Part shown: positions 1 through 8,088 of the stretch, in pieces
How the letters are laid out: the number at the start of each line of letters is the position of its first letter
Position numbering within the stretch: the stretch's first letter is position 1
NCBI GenBank assembly: GCA_031256445.1
Contig: JAIRQN010000027.1
Span: 1 to 41,531, forward strand
DNA length: 41,531 nucleotides
From: Treponema sp.
GTDB taxonomy: Bacteria > Spirochaetota > Spirochaetia > Treponematales > Breznakiellaceae
Direction: 5' to 3'
Notes under the pieces: model-generated
Database searches by the model: none
Told to the model about the DNA's origin: nothing
What the model saw: only the letters and a program-made list of their open reading frames with translations
Position numbers and translations under genes: made by a program

Positions 1-104
1 TAATACGTTTCAGGCGGTATCTTAAACACTGCTTTTAGTTCCGTAAAGGTATGTCCTTCATCTCTATAGGCGACTGCGCACCTAATAAAATCTATACTGT
101 ACAT
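1..104 (-). CDS. IS630-type transposase N-terminus, cut by window edge
   Basis: Reading the minus strand from an ATG at 104 gives 34 codons, beginning MYSIDFIRCAVAYRDEG and continuing through HTFTELKAVFKIPPETY, open to the left edge. This resembles the N-terminal helix-turn-helix of IS630-family (Tc1/mariner-like) transposases, which typically start with a short 'YS.DFR..AV.YRE.GHT..E....F.I' pattern. Only the DNA-binding N-terminus is visible; the DDE catalytic part would lie outside the window. I cannot tell whether the element is intact or a remnant. The 64 bases between it and the next gene hold no recognisable terminal inverted repeat. Confidence 0.6.
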   Translation of the reverse strand, partial: MYSIDFIRCAVAYRDEGHTFTELKAVFKIPPETY

Positions 105-168
105 ATTTTATTTATCGGCTTTTCTTCCAAATACTTAAATTAATTCACTATATCTCCTTTTTTTGGGA

Positions 169-870
169 TTACTTTACGGTATCGTCAAGAGGCATTCCAA
201 GATCGATATAAAGCTGTTTGCGGGATTTTTTATCAGCGCTTGCTTCCTGCCACGCGTAAACGGCTACATCTTTCGCGGCCTTGCGGGGGACTGCGATTAC
301 GCCGTCACCGTCGGCGACAATCACATCGCCGGGGTATATTGCCACTCCGCCAATGGCTATCGGAATGTCTTTTTCGATAAAACGGATTCGCGCCTGATCC
401 ATCGGCTGTGAGATGAAATATGACCATACATGTATCTTCTGCAGAATTACTTCGTCCGTATCGCGGATTCCCCCGCCGTTTGTCATAAAGCCTACAGCGC
501 CCGCTTTTTTACAATGAAGGGTATTGTTTGAACCAAGAAGGCCGACATTAATGCCGGCGACATCAAGGCAGATAAAATCGCCGCTTTGAATGTCTTTGCT
601 CCACGGATCATTGCAGATTGTGCTGTAGTACATGTTGACCCATTCGCGGTATTTTTCCGGAGGAAGCGCCGGCACAGGCCCTTCGTATGGCACATAACGC
701 GCCGTTCTGGCAATGCCGATAACGCTCGTTTCCGGGCGGAATAGCGGGCGGATTCCGTGATCGACAGAACCGTAATGATGATAACCCATCCAGTCCATCC
801 CGTCTCGGACATCCGTTACGCGCAATTTTTTAAACATTTCGATTAACTCAAGATTTTCTTTGCCGCTCAT
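169..870 (-). CDS. RraA-like family protein (HMG/CHA aldolase-type fold)
   Basis: A 233-residue protein of the RraA / 4-hydroxy-4-methyl-2-oxoglutarate aldolase-like family, often labelled 'dimethylmenaquinone methyltransferase' in older annotation. The family's metal/substrate loop is visible as GAVGFMTNGGGIRDTDE (about residues 125-141), and a C-terminal 'GDVIVADGDGVIAVPR' strand-turn is also typical. Family members are either divalent-metal aldolases/decarboxylases acting on oxo-acids or RraA-type regulators of RNase E; the Arg-Asp of the GG.RD motif is kept, so an enzymatic role is plausible. The substrate is unknown. It starts 29 bases after the purD stop on the same strand and may be cotranscribed with the purine genes, although no purine role is known for this family. 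An A/G-rich Shine-Dalgarno-like stretch precedes the ATG. Confidence 0.8.
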   Translation of the reverse strand: MSGKENLELIEMFKKLRVTDVRDGMDWMGYHHYGSVDHGIRPLFRPETSVIGIARTARYVPYEGPVPALPPEKYREWVNMYYSTICNDPWSKDIQSGDFICLDVAGINVGLLGSNNTLHCKKAGAVGFMTNGGGIRDTDEVILQKIHVWSYFISQPMDQARIRFIEKDIPIAIGGVAIYPGDVIVADGDGVIAVPRKAAKDVAVYAWQEASADKKSRKQLYIDLGMPLDDTVK

Positions 871-899
871 AATTCGCCTCCTTGTAAAAAAATGAATAA

Positions 900-2192
900 T
901 CAGTATTTCCCGATATCTTTTCGGTAATACATTCCGTCAAAATTAATCGTTCTTACGGCGTTATATGCCGTTTCAAGGGCAATATTAAGCGTTTGCCCTG
1001 ACGCCGTAACGTTAAGAACGCGGCCTCCTGTTGTATAAAAAGAGTTCCCTCTTTTTTCGGTCCCGGCGTGGTAAACGATTACTCCGTTTTTAAGCGCAAA
1101 TGAATCAATGCACATTCCGTTTTCGCCGAGCCCGGTGATTGCGGCTCCCGTTTTATATTCGGAAGGATACCCTCCGCTTGCAAGCACAACGCAGGCTGAA
1201 TAGGCGTTCGACCACTTGATATCCACGCTGTCGAGTTTTCCGTCTGTGACAGCTTCCATTATGTCAAGAAGTTCGGTTTCCAGAAGGGGAAGCACCGCCT
1301 GCGCTTCGGGATCGCCGAAACGGCTGTTGTACTCAATTACCTTGGGGCCGTCTGTTGTAAGCATCAGCTGAATGTAAAGGCAGCCCTTGAAAGGACATCC
1401 TTCTTTCTGCATAGCCTGTATTGTCGGGATAAAAATTGTTCTTTCGCAGATATCCGCGACATTCTTTGTGTACCGGAAGGCCGGAGCGACAACTCCCATT
1501 CCGCCCGTATTGGGCCCCTTGTTTCCGTCAAAAGCGCGTTTATGATCCATCGATGATATCATCGGTTTGATGGTTTTTCCGTCTGTAAAAGCGAGAATTG
1601 TAATTTCAGAACCTGTTAAATATTCCTCAATTACGATATTTAAACCGCTGTCCCCGAATTTTTTTTCGGTCATAATCAGTTTAATTGCGTTTAACGCTTC
1701 ATCCCTGTTTTCTGCTATTATAACTCCCTTTCCAAGGGCCAGCCCGTCCGCTTTTATGACAAGCGGGTATTTCAAGGATGCCAGTTTAACATATTCCGAG
1801 GCTTTTTCCGCGTTATTGAAAACTTCGTATAACGCAGTCGGAATTCCGTATTTTTTCATCAGGTTTTTGGAGAAAACCTTGCTGCTTTCTATGCGCGCCG
1901 CCTTTTTATCAGGACCGAAACACCGGATGCCTTTTCTTTCAAGAGCGTCCACCATGCCGGCCGCAAGAGGAGCATCTGGAGCCACAACGACATAATTAAC
2001 GCCGGTTTCAACCGCGAAATCCGTCATGGACGCAATGTTTACCGCGCTGAAAGAAACGCATTGCGCGTCACATCCGATGCCGCCGTTACCGGGCGCGGCG
2101 TAGATTTTTTTAATCCGGCTGCTTTTTTTCAGCGCCTTAACAATCGCGTGTTCGCGCCCGCCGCTTCCTATTACCAGAACTTTCATTTTCAA
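900..2192 (-). CDS. purD: Phosphoribosylamine-glycine ligase (GARS)
   Basis: PurD joins glycine to 5-phosphoribosylamine using ATP to give GAR, step 2 of de novo purine synthesis, in the cytoplasm. The 430-residue length is normal. Visible are the N-terminal nucleotide-fold start 'VLVIGSGGREHAI', the ATP-grasp region with 'KADGLALGKGV' and 'GPNTGGMGVV', and the C-terminal 'EYNSRFGDPEAQ' metal/ATP motif that is diagnostic of PurD. An AGGAG Shine-Dalgarno sequence lies about 7 bases before the ATG. The gene follows purN with a 35-base gap and is the last classical purine gene of the operon. Nothing is missing or truncated. Confidence 0.97.
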   Translation of the reverse strand: MKMKVLVIGSGGREHAIVKALKKSSRIKKIYAAPGNGGIGCDAQCVSFSAVNIASMTDFAVETGVNYVVVAPDAPLAAGMVDALERKGIRCFGPDKKAARIESSKVFSKNLMKKYGIPTALYEVFNNAEKASEYVKLASLKYPLVIKADGLALGKGVIIAENRDEALNAIKLIMTEKKFGDSGLNIVIEEYLTGSEITILAFTDGKTIKPMISSMDHKRAFDGNKGPNTGGMGVVAPAFRYTKNVADICERTIFIPTIQAMQKEGCPFKGCLYIQLMLTTDGPKVIEYNSRFGDPEAQAVLPLLETELLDIMEAVTDGKLDSVDIKWSNAYSACVVLASGGYPSEYKTGAAITGLGENGMCIDSFALKNGVIVYHAGTEKRGNSFYTTGGRVLNVTASGQTLNIALETAYNAVRTINFDGMYYRKDIGKY

Positions 2193-2227
2193 CTCCTTAT
2201 AATTTACTGTTCATTACGCGCTAACTG

Positions 2228-2827
2228 TTAAATCTTTTCTTCTCCATTGCAGAACATCGCGACCGCTTTTGGCAATAGAACCCATTCACATTCTTTCATG
2301 ACGCGCTGCTGCAGGGACTCTGCGGTATCATCAGGTAAGACATCAATTGCCTTTTGAAGAATAATTCTGCCTCCATCCACAACTTCGTTCACAATGTGAA
2401 CGGTCGCTCCTGTCACCTTTACCCCTTTTTCAAGAACCGCTTTGTGTACGCGCAAACCGTAAAATCCCTTTCCGCAGAAAGACGGTATTAGGGCCGGATG
2501 CACATTGATAATTTTATTTTTATACGCGCCCAGCGTCTTCTCTCCAAGAATCGACAGAAATCCGGCAAGAACGACAAGGCCGGTATCATTTTCCGCCAAA
2601 GCGTCCGCAACCGCGCTGTCAAAACCGCGAATATCAGGATATTTCTTCCTTGCGATTACAATTGTCTTAATGCCGGCGTTTTGCGCGCGCTCAAGGGCGA
2701 AAGCCTCCTCTGCTGATGAAATGACAAGAGAAAGCTCCCCGCCGCGCAGGCCGCCTGATTTCCATGCGTCAATCAGAGCCTGTAAATTGGTCCCGCCGCC
2801 GCTTACCAGCACTGCAATCTTTATCAT
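2228..2827 (-). CDS. purN: Phosphoribosylglycinamide formyltransferase
   Basis: PurN transfers the formyl group of 10-formyl-tetrahydrofolate to GAR, giving FGAR. At 199 residues it has normal length. The N-terminal 'VLVSGGGTNLQALID' phosphate-binding loop, the catalytic segment 'NVHPALIPSF' with the Asn/His pair, and the later 'VDGGRII' containing the catalytic Asp are all present. It starts 6 bases after the purM stop and is followed by purD, consistent with translational coupling in one purine operon. Folate dependence distinguishes it from the formate-using PurT; no purT is in the window. Confidence 0.96.
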   Translation of the reverse strand: MIKIAVLVSGGGTNLQALIDAWKSGGLRGGELSLVISSAEEAFALERAQNAGIKTIVIARKKYPDIRGFDSAVADALAENDTGLVVLAGFLSILGEKTLGAYKNKIINVHPALIPSFCGKGFYGLRVHKAVLEKGVKVTGATVHIVNEVVDGGRIILQKAIDVLPDDTAESLQQRVMKECEWVLLPKAVAMFCNGEEKI

Positions 2828-2833
2828 ATATTT

Positions 2834-3883
2834 CTATTCAATTATTACTCCGTCAATTCCATCGCGAATTTCGCCGATTATCGCAGCCTTTTCGCCGCAT
2901 GAATTCAGAATACACGCCGCTTCATCGGCTTTTTCAGCGCTGACAATGACGCACATTCCAACGCCCATGTTGTAAGTGTTGAACATATCCCTCTGCGGAA
3001 TTTTTCCTGCGCAGGCAATCAGGCTGAACACAGCTGGAATTTCAAAAGAGCTTTTCTGAATAACAGCGCCGACATTCCCGTTGAATGCGCGCGGAATATT
3101 TTCGTAAAAGCCGCCTCCTGTTATGTGACATACGGAGCGGACGCTGTCCGGCATTTTCTCAAAAAGGGAAAGAACCGGTTTAACATATATTTTTGTAGGA
3201 ATTAAAAGTTCTTCGCCCAATGTTCCGGAAAGCTCCCCGTAATGCCTGTCAAGAATGTCTCCGTCATTGTCAATATTGAACACTTTGCGCGTCAGGGAAA
3301 ACCCGTTTGAATGTACGCCTGATGACGCGAGAGCTATAACAGCATCGCCATGCCTGACTTTCTTTTTATCGGGAATTTTTGATTTTTCAGCTATACCTAC
3401 GGAAAAACCCGCTAAATCGTATTCATCTTCGCCCATTACGCCCGGATGCTCCGCAGTTTCTCCTCCTACAAGCGCGCATCCGGCCTGTACGCAGCCTTCC
3501 GCGACGCCTGCGACAATCTGTTCAACCTTTTCTGGAATATTTTTTCCAATGGCGATATAATCCAGGAAAAAAAGAGGTCTCGCTCCTGCGCAGATTATAT
3601 CGTTAACGCACATCGCGACACAGTCAATTCCGACAGTGCCGTGTTTATCCATCAGCATAGCGATTTTCAGCTTGGTCCCCACCCCGTCCGTGCCTGACAC
3701 AAGCACCGGTTCGCCAGAACCGGTTTTTGGAAGGGCAAAAAGTCCTCCAAACCCGCCGATTCCTTCGATTACGCCCGGGATCTTTGTGCGTTCAACGTGT
3801 TTTTTTATCAGTTCTACAGCGCGGTAACCGGAAGTAACGTCAACTCCGGCTTCTTTATAACTCTCACTGAAACTGTTTTGCAT
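2834..3883 (-). CDS. purM: Phosphoribosylformylglycinamidine cyclo-ligase (AIR synthetase)
   Basis: PurM closes FGAM to AIR with ATP. The 349-residue protein shows the family start 'YKEAGVDVTSGYRAVELI', the glycine-rich 'IGGFGGLFAL', the ATP/metal site 'SGTDGVGTKLKIA' and the 'GGETAEHPG' motif. It sits 8 bases downstream of purF and 6 bases upstream of purN. Its substrate is made by PurL, which is encoded about 4 kb away on the opposite strand, so the two steps depend on separate transcription units. Confidence 0.97.
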   Translation of the reverse strand: MQNSFSESYKEAGVDVTSGYRAVELIKKHVERTKIPGVIEGIGGFGGLFALPKTGSGEPVLVSGTDGVGTKLKIAMLMDKHGTVGIDCVAMCVNDIICAGARPLFFLDYIAIGKNIPEKVEQIVAGVAEGCVQAGCALVGGETAEHPGVMGEDEYDLAGFSVGIAEKSKIPDKKKVRHGDAVIALASSGVHSNGFSLTRKVFNIDNDGDILDRHYGELSGTLGEELLIPTKIYVKPVLSLFEKMPDSVRSVCHITGGGFYENIPRAFNGNVGAVIQKSSFEIPAVFSLIACAGKIPQRDMFNTYNMGVGMCVIVSAEKADEAACILNSCGEKAAIIGEIRDGIDGVIIE

Positions 3884-3891
3884 AACACAAC

Positions 3892-5331
3892 CTAAAACTT
3901 AAATTCGCCGATTTTTTGATCATACTTGCTTTTGGGCAATATTTCCGGCTCCGGAACAGGGTACCTGCCCGTAAAACATCCGTCGCAGAAACCGCATTTC
4001 GCGTTTTCCGCGATTTTTGTTACGTGATCAACCGACAGGTAGCCAAGGCTGTCGGCTCCCAGATATTCGCGGATTTCAGGAATTGTCATTCTGCACGCGA
4101 TAAGATAATCCCTGCTGTCAATATCAGTGCCGAAATAGCAGGGGTTTACAAACGGGGGAGACGATATGCGAAGGTGAACTTCTTTGGCGCCTGTTTCGCG
4201 AACCAGTTTGACTATCCGCCTCATCGTAGTGCCGCGCACAATTGAATCGTCAATTAAAACCACGCGCTTATCCCTGATAGTAGATTCAATAGTGTTAAGT
4301 TTTATGCGAACCGCGTTGTCGCGCTCTTCCTGGGTTGGCTGAATAAACGTGCGCCCTATGTAACGGTTTTTGATAAAGCCCACTCCGTAGGGAATCCCCG
4401 ACTGGCGCGAATAGCCGAGAGCTGCGTCAAGGCCGGAATCCGGCACTCCGAAAACCACATCCGCCTGAACCGGGTGCTCAAGAGCCAGAAAAGCTCCGGC
4501 GCGCTGACGGGCAGTATGAACGCCCGCTCCGTCTATTACAGAATCAGGGCGGGCGAAGTAGATATACTCAAATACGCACAGCCCGCCAGGTTTCCCGCAG
4601 TGCGTTTTAATGCTGCGCTGCCCTTCTTTATCTACTACTACAATCTCGCCGGGTTCAACATCGCGGATAAAATCAGCGCCGATGCTGTCAAGAGCGCAGC
4701 TTTCCGAAGCGAAGACAAATCCGCCGTTTAGGGCTCCCATGCATAAAGGACGAAAACCGTCGCTGTCACGAACGGCGATTAATTTACTCGGCGACATTAA
4801 AACAATGGAATACGCTCCCCTGATTTCGTACATCGCCTGTTCAACCGCTTCTTCTATCGACTGCGTATGAATCCTTTTTTTCGTAATTATATTTGTAATG
4901 ATTTCCGTATCATTTGATGTGTGGAAAACCGCACCTTCCTGTTCCAGCTCTTCCCTCAGATGCGCCGCGTTGGTAAGGCTTCCGTTATGCGCAATCGCCA
5001 TTGTGCCCTTGAAGTGCCTTACCACAAGAGGCAGCGCGTTGGCGCGGCTTTTCTGGTCCATTGTGGAATAGCGCACATGGCCTACGGCGATATTGCCCCT
5101 GCCAAGTTTTTCAAGGGTTTCTCTGGAAAAAACATCGGGCACAAGACCCAAATCGTTATGATAACGCACAAGTCCGTCATCGCATACCGCAATGCCGCAG
5201 CTTTCCTGCCCTCTGTGCTGAAGGGCGTATAACGCCAGATATGTTTGTGACACGACATCAATTTCGCTGTAATCTGAATAAATTCCGAATACTCCGCATT
5301 TTTCCTGTATGCTATCCCTGAAATAATCCAC
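3892..5331 (-). CDS. purF: Amidophosphoribosyltransferase, Fe-S type
   Basis: PurF makes 5-phosphoribosylamine from PRPP and glutamine, the committed purine step. The 479-residue protein starts with an 11-residue propeptide before Cys12 in 'EKCGVFGIY'; removal of the propeptide would free the N-terminal nucleophile of the Ntn glutaminase domain. The PRPP-binding loop '[13 protein letters not shown]' is intact. Four cysteines, in '[11 protein letters not shown]', '[10 protein letters not shown]' and 'KCGFCDGC', match the ligand positions of the Bacillus subtilis-type [4Fe-4S] enzyme, so this is the propeptide-plus-cluster class rather than the E. coli class. It lies 18 bases after purE. Confidence 0.97.
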   Translation of the reverse strand: MDYFRDSIQEKCGVFGIYSDYSEIDVVSQTYLALYALQHRGQESCGIAVCDDGLVRYHNDLGLVPDVFSRETLEKLGRGNIAVGHVRYSTMDQKSRANALPLVVRHFKGTMAIAHNGSLTNAAHLREELEQEGAVFHTSNDTEIITNIITKKRIHTQSIEEAVEQAMYEIRGAYSIVLMSPSKLIAVRDSDGFRPLCMGALNGGFVFASESCALDSIGADFIRDVEPGEIVVVDKEGQRSIKTHCGKPGGLCVFEYIYFARPDSVIDGAGVHTARQRAGAFLALEHPVQADVVFGVPDSGLDAALGYSRQSGIPYGVGFIKNRYIGRTFIQPTQEERDNAVRIKLNTIESTIRDKRVVLIDDSIVRGTTMRRIVKLVRETGAKEVHLRISSPPFVNPCYFGTDIDSRDYLIACRMTIPEIREYLGADSLGYLSVDHVTKIAENAKCGFCDGCFTGRYPVPEPEILPKSKYDQKIGEFKF

Positions 5332-5349
5332 AATTTTTTCCTTGGTATT

Positions 5350-5838
5350 TTATTTGATTTTTTCCTGTAATTGCCTGTCTTTCTCAATGGCTTTTTCCGC
5401 CATTTCAGTTTTAAAGGCGGCAAGTTTATCAGAAAGAAAATCATTTTCCAGAGCCAGAATCTGCGCGGCCAAAATCGCTGCGTTATCCGCGCCGTCAATG
5501 GCTACCGCCGCGACAGGAATGCCCGGAGGCATTTGCACTGTGGAAAGGAGCGCGTCCAGTCCGTCCAGCGATGATTTTACAGGAATTCCGATAACAGGCA
5601 GTGTGGTATGCGCCGCCAGCGCTCCTGCCAGATGCGCAGCCTTCCCCGCCGCGGCGATAATCACGCCAAACCCGCTGTTTTTCGCGTTTACGGCGAAATC
5701 CGCGGCCATTACCGGTGTTCGGTGCGCGCTTATAATATGAGCCTCGAACGGAATCCCAAATTCCTTTAATCGTTTAAACGCCGGCTCCAATACCGGTAAA
5801 TCGCTGTCGCTGCCCATGATAACTGCCGCTTTTTTCAT
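5350..5838 (-). CDS. purE: N5-CAIR mutase, class I PurE
   Basis: PurE makes CAIR in the carboxylation step of purine synthesis. I start it at the ATG at 5838, because '[16 protein letters not shown]' is the normal family N-terminus; a longer frame to 5898 adds 20 non-homologous residues. A GAGGGG Shine-Dalgarno sequence precedes this ATG. The protein is 162 residues. The signature parts 'GSDSD', 'ISAHRTP', '[11 protein letters not shown]' and 'QMPPGIPV' match class I PurE, which works on N5-CAIR supplied by PurK. Class II (AIR carboxylase) enzymes, known in Treponema denticola, differ in these positions. No purK is in the window. This is the first gene of the purine operon, 79 bases from the divergent cysK. 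Confidence 0.95.
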   Translation of the reverse strand: MKKAAVIMGSDSDLPVLEPAFKRLKEFGIPFEAHIISAHRTPVMAADFAVNAKNSGFGVIIAAAGKAAHLAGALAAHTTLPVIGIPVKSSLDGLDALLSTVQMPPGIPVAAVAIDGADNAAILAAQILALENDFLSDKLAAFKTEMAEKAIEKDRQLQEKIK

Positions 5839-5917
5839 ATCCCCTCGCTTACATAAATTATTAATTATTGATAAACTATACCATATGTTTAATACCAATG
5901 AATAGCCGGAGGAATTT

Positions 5918-6841
5918 ATGGCAAGAGCTGAAAAAATTACAGACCTTATAGGGAATACGCCGCTTGTAAGGCTTAATAAAATTAATGAAAGCAGCGCCGA
6001 TGTTTATGTAAAACTTGAGTCTTTTAACCCTAACAGCAGCGTTAAAGACAGGATCGCGCTTTCCATGATCGAACAGGCGGAAAAAGACGGCAGGCTGAAA
6101 AAGGGATCTGTGATTATCGAGCCTACAAGCGGCAATACCGGTATCGGCCTTGCATGCGTCGCGGCGGTTAAAGGGTACAAAATTATTTTAACCATGCCGG
6201 AAACAATGAGCATTGAAAGGCGTAAGCTCCTTGCCGCGCTCGGCGCCGAGCTTGTTCTTACAGAGGGAGCCAAAGGAATGAAAGGCGCGATTGCGAAAGC
6301 GCATGAACTGGCCGGTGAAATTCCCGATTCATTTATACCTGCGCAGTTTGATAACCCGGCAAATCCCGCAATCCACGAGAAAACCACAGGCCCGGAGATA
6401 TGGAACGATACCGAAGGAAAAATAGACATCCTTGTAGGCGGCGTCGGAACAGGCGGAACTTTAAGCGGAGCCGGCAGGTATTTAAAATCGAAAAAACCAG
6501 GCATAAAAATAATCGCGGTGGAACCGGCAGCTTCCGCTGTTCTTTCAGGCGGTCAGGCGGGTCCGCATAAAATTCAGGGAATAGGAGCGGGATTTGTTCC
6601 CGCCATTTATGACGCGTCCGTGATTGATGAAGTATATCAAACCGATGATGTAAAAGCAAAAAAAGCGGCAATGCGTCTTGCCCGGGAAGAGGGAATTCTC
6701 GCGGGCATTTCATCGGGTTCGGCTCTTGACGCGGCGCTGTCCGCCGCAAAGCGTCCGGAAAACAAAGGCAAAACAATAGTTGCAATTCTGCCTGACTCAG
6801 GAGAGCGTTATCTGTCAACGTGGCTATGGGAAACTGAATAG
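5918..6841 (+). CDS. cysK: Cysteine synthase (O-acetylserine sulfhydrylase)
   Basis: A PLP enzyme that makes L-cysteine from O-acetylserine and sulfide in the cytoplasm. The 307-residue length is typical. The PLP lysine lies in '[11 protein letters not shown]' (about residue 42), the substrate loop is '[11 protein letters not shown]', the phosphate cup is '[13 protein letters not shown]', and the PLP-ring serine lies in '[11 protein letters not shown]'. A GGAGG Shine-Dalgarno sequence sits 6 bases before the ATG. The gene diverges from purE and converges on the YibE/F gene with only 8 bases between the stops. No serine acetyltransferase is nearby. Confidence 0.96.
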   Translation: MARAEKITDLIGNTPLVRLNKINESSADVYVKLESFNPNSSVKDRIALSMIEQAEKDGRLKKGSVIIEPTSGNTGIGLACVAAVKGYKIILTMPETMSIERRKLLAALGAELVLTEGAKGMKGAIAKAHELAGEIPDSFIPAQFDNPANPAIHEKTTGPEIWNDTEGKIDILVGGVGTGGTLSGAGRYLKSKKPGIKIIAVEPAASAVLSGGQAGPHKIQGIGAGFVPAIYDASVIDEVYQTDDVKAKKAAMRLAREEGILAGISSGSALDAALSAAKRPENKGKTIVAILPDSGERYLSTWLWETE

Positions 6842-6849
6842 CGCAATAA

Positions 6850-7986
6850 TCAGTTTTTCTTCGGAAAAATCAGCGCGCTGAACAGGGCCGTTAACGGCAT
6901 CGCGAGCAGTATTCCAAAGCTGCCGGCAATTGCCTGAAGTATTTCCACTGCTATCATTTCGCTGTTGAACAGTCCCAAAAAAGAGCCTGAGAACACGCTT
7001 AAAAGTAAAACTACTGACAATGAGCTTCCGATATAGGCAAGGATAAGCGTGTCAGCCATTGTGCCCATTATATCGCGTCCAATATTAAGCCCGCTGCGGA
7101 ACAGTTCCTTAAATTGGATATCCGCGGCTTTTTCTTTGATTTCCCATAACGAGGATGATATTGATATCGCTACATCATTGACGGCGCCCATCGCCCCGAT
7201 TATTATTCCGGCGAAAACAATCGCTTTAAGGTTCAATCTGATATCTCCCGGAAGATTTATAAGATACCGTGAATGTTCGTCTATGATTCCGGTTAAAAAA
7301 AGCGTTTTATCCATGATAAGCGCGATGATGCCCGCGATCATTACTCCGCCTGTGCAGCCCAATATGGCTGCAAGGGATTTTTTGTTATACCCTATAACAA
7401 TTAAAGGCATCGTTATCATTATGTAAACGCAGACCAGTATGGACATTAAATAAATATTTCTGCCCGAAAGAACAGCCGGTATAAAAACCGCGAAAATAGC
7501 CGTGCATGTAAAGCCAAGTGAAAGCAAGGTGTTGAAACCGTTTTTGCGTCCCAAAAATAAAACGCATATTGCGAAGATGATTCCCAAACCAAGCAGTCTG
7601 TTTGTACGCAAAAAACCGTTAAAATACCATCCGTCATTTGAGTTAATTAATACCACAGAAGCGTTTTGCGCGACTTCCTTCTGCGCGCCGTATAATGAAC
7701 TGTTCAGATTCTGAGAAGCTGTAACAATTTCGCCTTTTCGCTCTCCGCTTGTTATTCTCGCCTCGAATATAATATTCTCTCCTGTCAATGACATCGGCAC
7801 AGGTTCTTCTGAATTATTATTGAATATAACGCGATCTGAAATACGCTGTACTTTGGCTTTTACAATATCCTGCGAATAATTCATTATTTCCAGGCTGCCG
7901 CTTACCGCTGTCTTGTTTCCGATAAATAAAAGCAGCGCGCAGATTATAACTGTAATCAGATATGAAATTTTTATTCTTATCTCCAT
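6850..7986 (-). CDS. YibE/F-family membrane protein
   Basis: A 378-residue integral membrane protein of the YibE/F family. It has an N-terminal membrane anchor (about residues 8-27), an extracytoplasmic beta-rich stretch to about residue 125, then roughly seven hydrophobic segments to the C-terminus. The conserved family region 'GAMGAVNDVAISISSSLWEI' (about residues 265-285) is present, as is a late 'GSFGILLAMPLTAL' helix. The biochemical function of the family is not established; a transport role is usually assumed. The gene is convergent with cysK and divergent from purL. A G-rich Shine-Dalgarno-like sequence lies just before the ATG. Confidence 0.85.
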   Translation of the reverse strand: MEIRIKISYLITVIICALLLFIGNKTAVSGSLEIMNYSQDIVKAKVQRISDRVIFNNNSEEPVPMSLTGENIIFEARITSGERKGEIVTASQNLNSSLYGAQKEVAQNASVVLINSNDGWYFNGFLRTNRLLGLGIIFAICVLFLGRKNGFNTLLSLGFTCTAIFAVFIPAVLSGRNIYLMSILVCVYIMITMPLIVIGYNKKSLAAILGCTGGVMIAGIIALIMDKTLFLTGIIDEHSRYLINLPGDIRLNLKAIVFAGIIIGAMGAVNDVAISISSSLWEIKEKAADIQFKELFRSGLNIGRDIMGTMADTLILAYIGSSLSVVLLLSVFSGSFLGLFNSEMIAVEILQAIAGSFGILLAMPLTALFSALIFPKKN

Positions 7987-8088
7987 CTATTTCCCCCAGG
8001 TATTCAATGTAAATAATGAATGAAAATTTTACAAGCAGCCATGCGTTCCGCACTAGCCAGCGCAGCCTCCCTGTTATATAATCCTGAC

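Noticed and set aside
5839-5917. Purine riboswitch upstream of purE
   Set aside because: The 79-base divergent gap is A/T-rich, lacks the conserved core of purine riboswitches and is too short for an aptamer plus expression platform.
8020-8088. Upstream ATG giving 23 extra residues on PurL
   Set aside because: These residues do not match the family N-terminus and have no ribosome binding site; starting there also leaves almost no room for divergent promoters.
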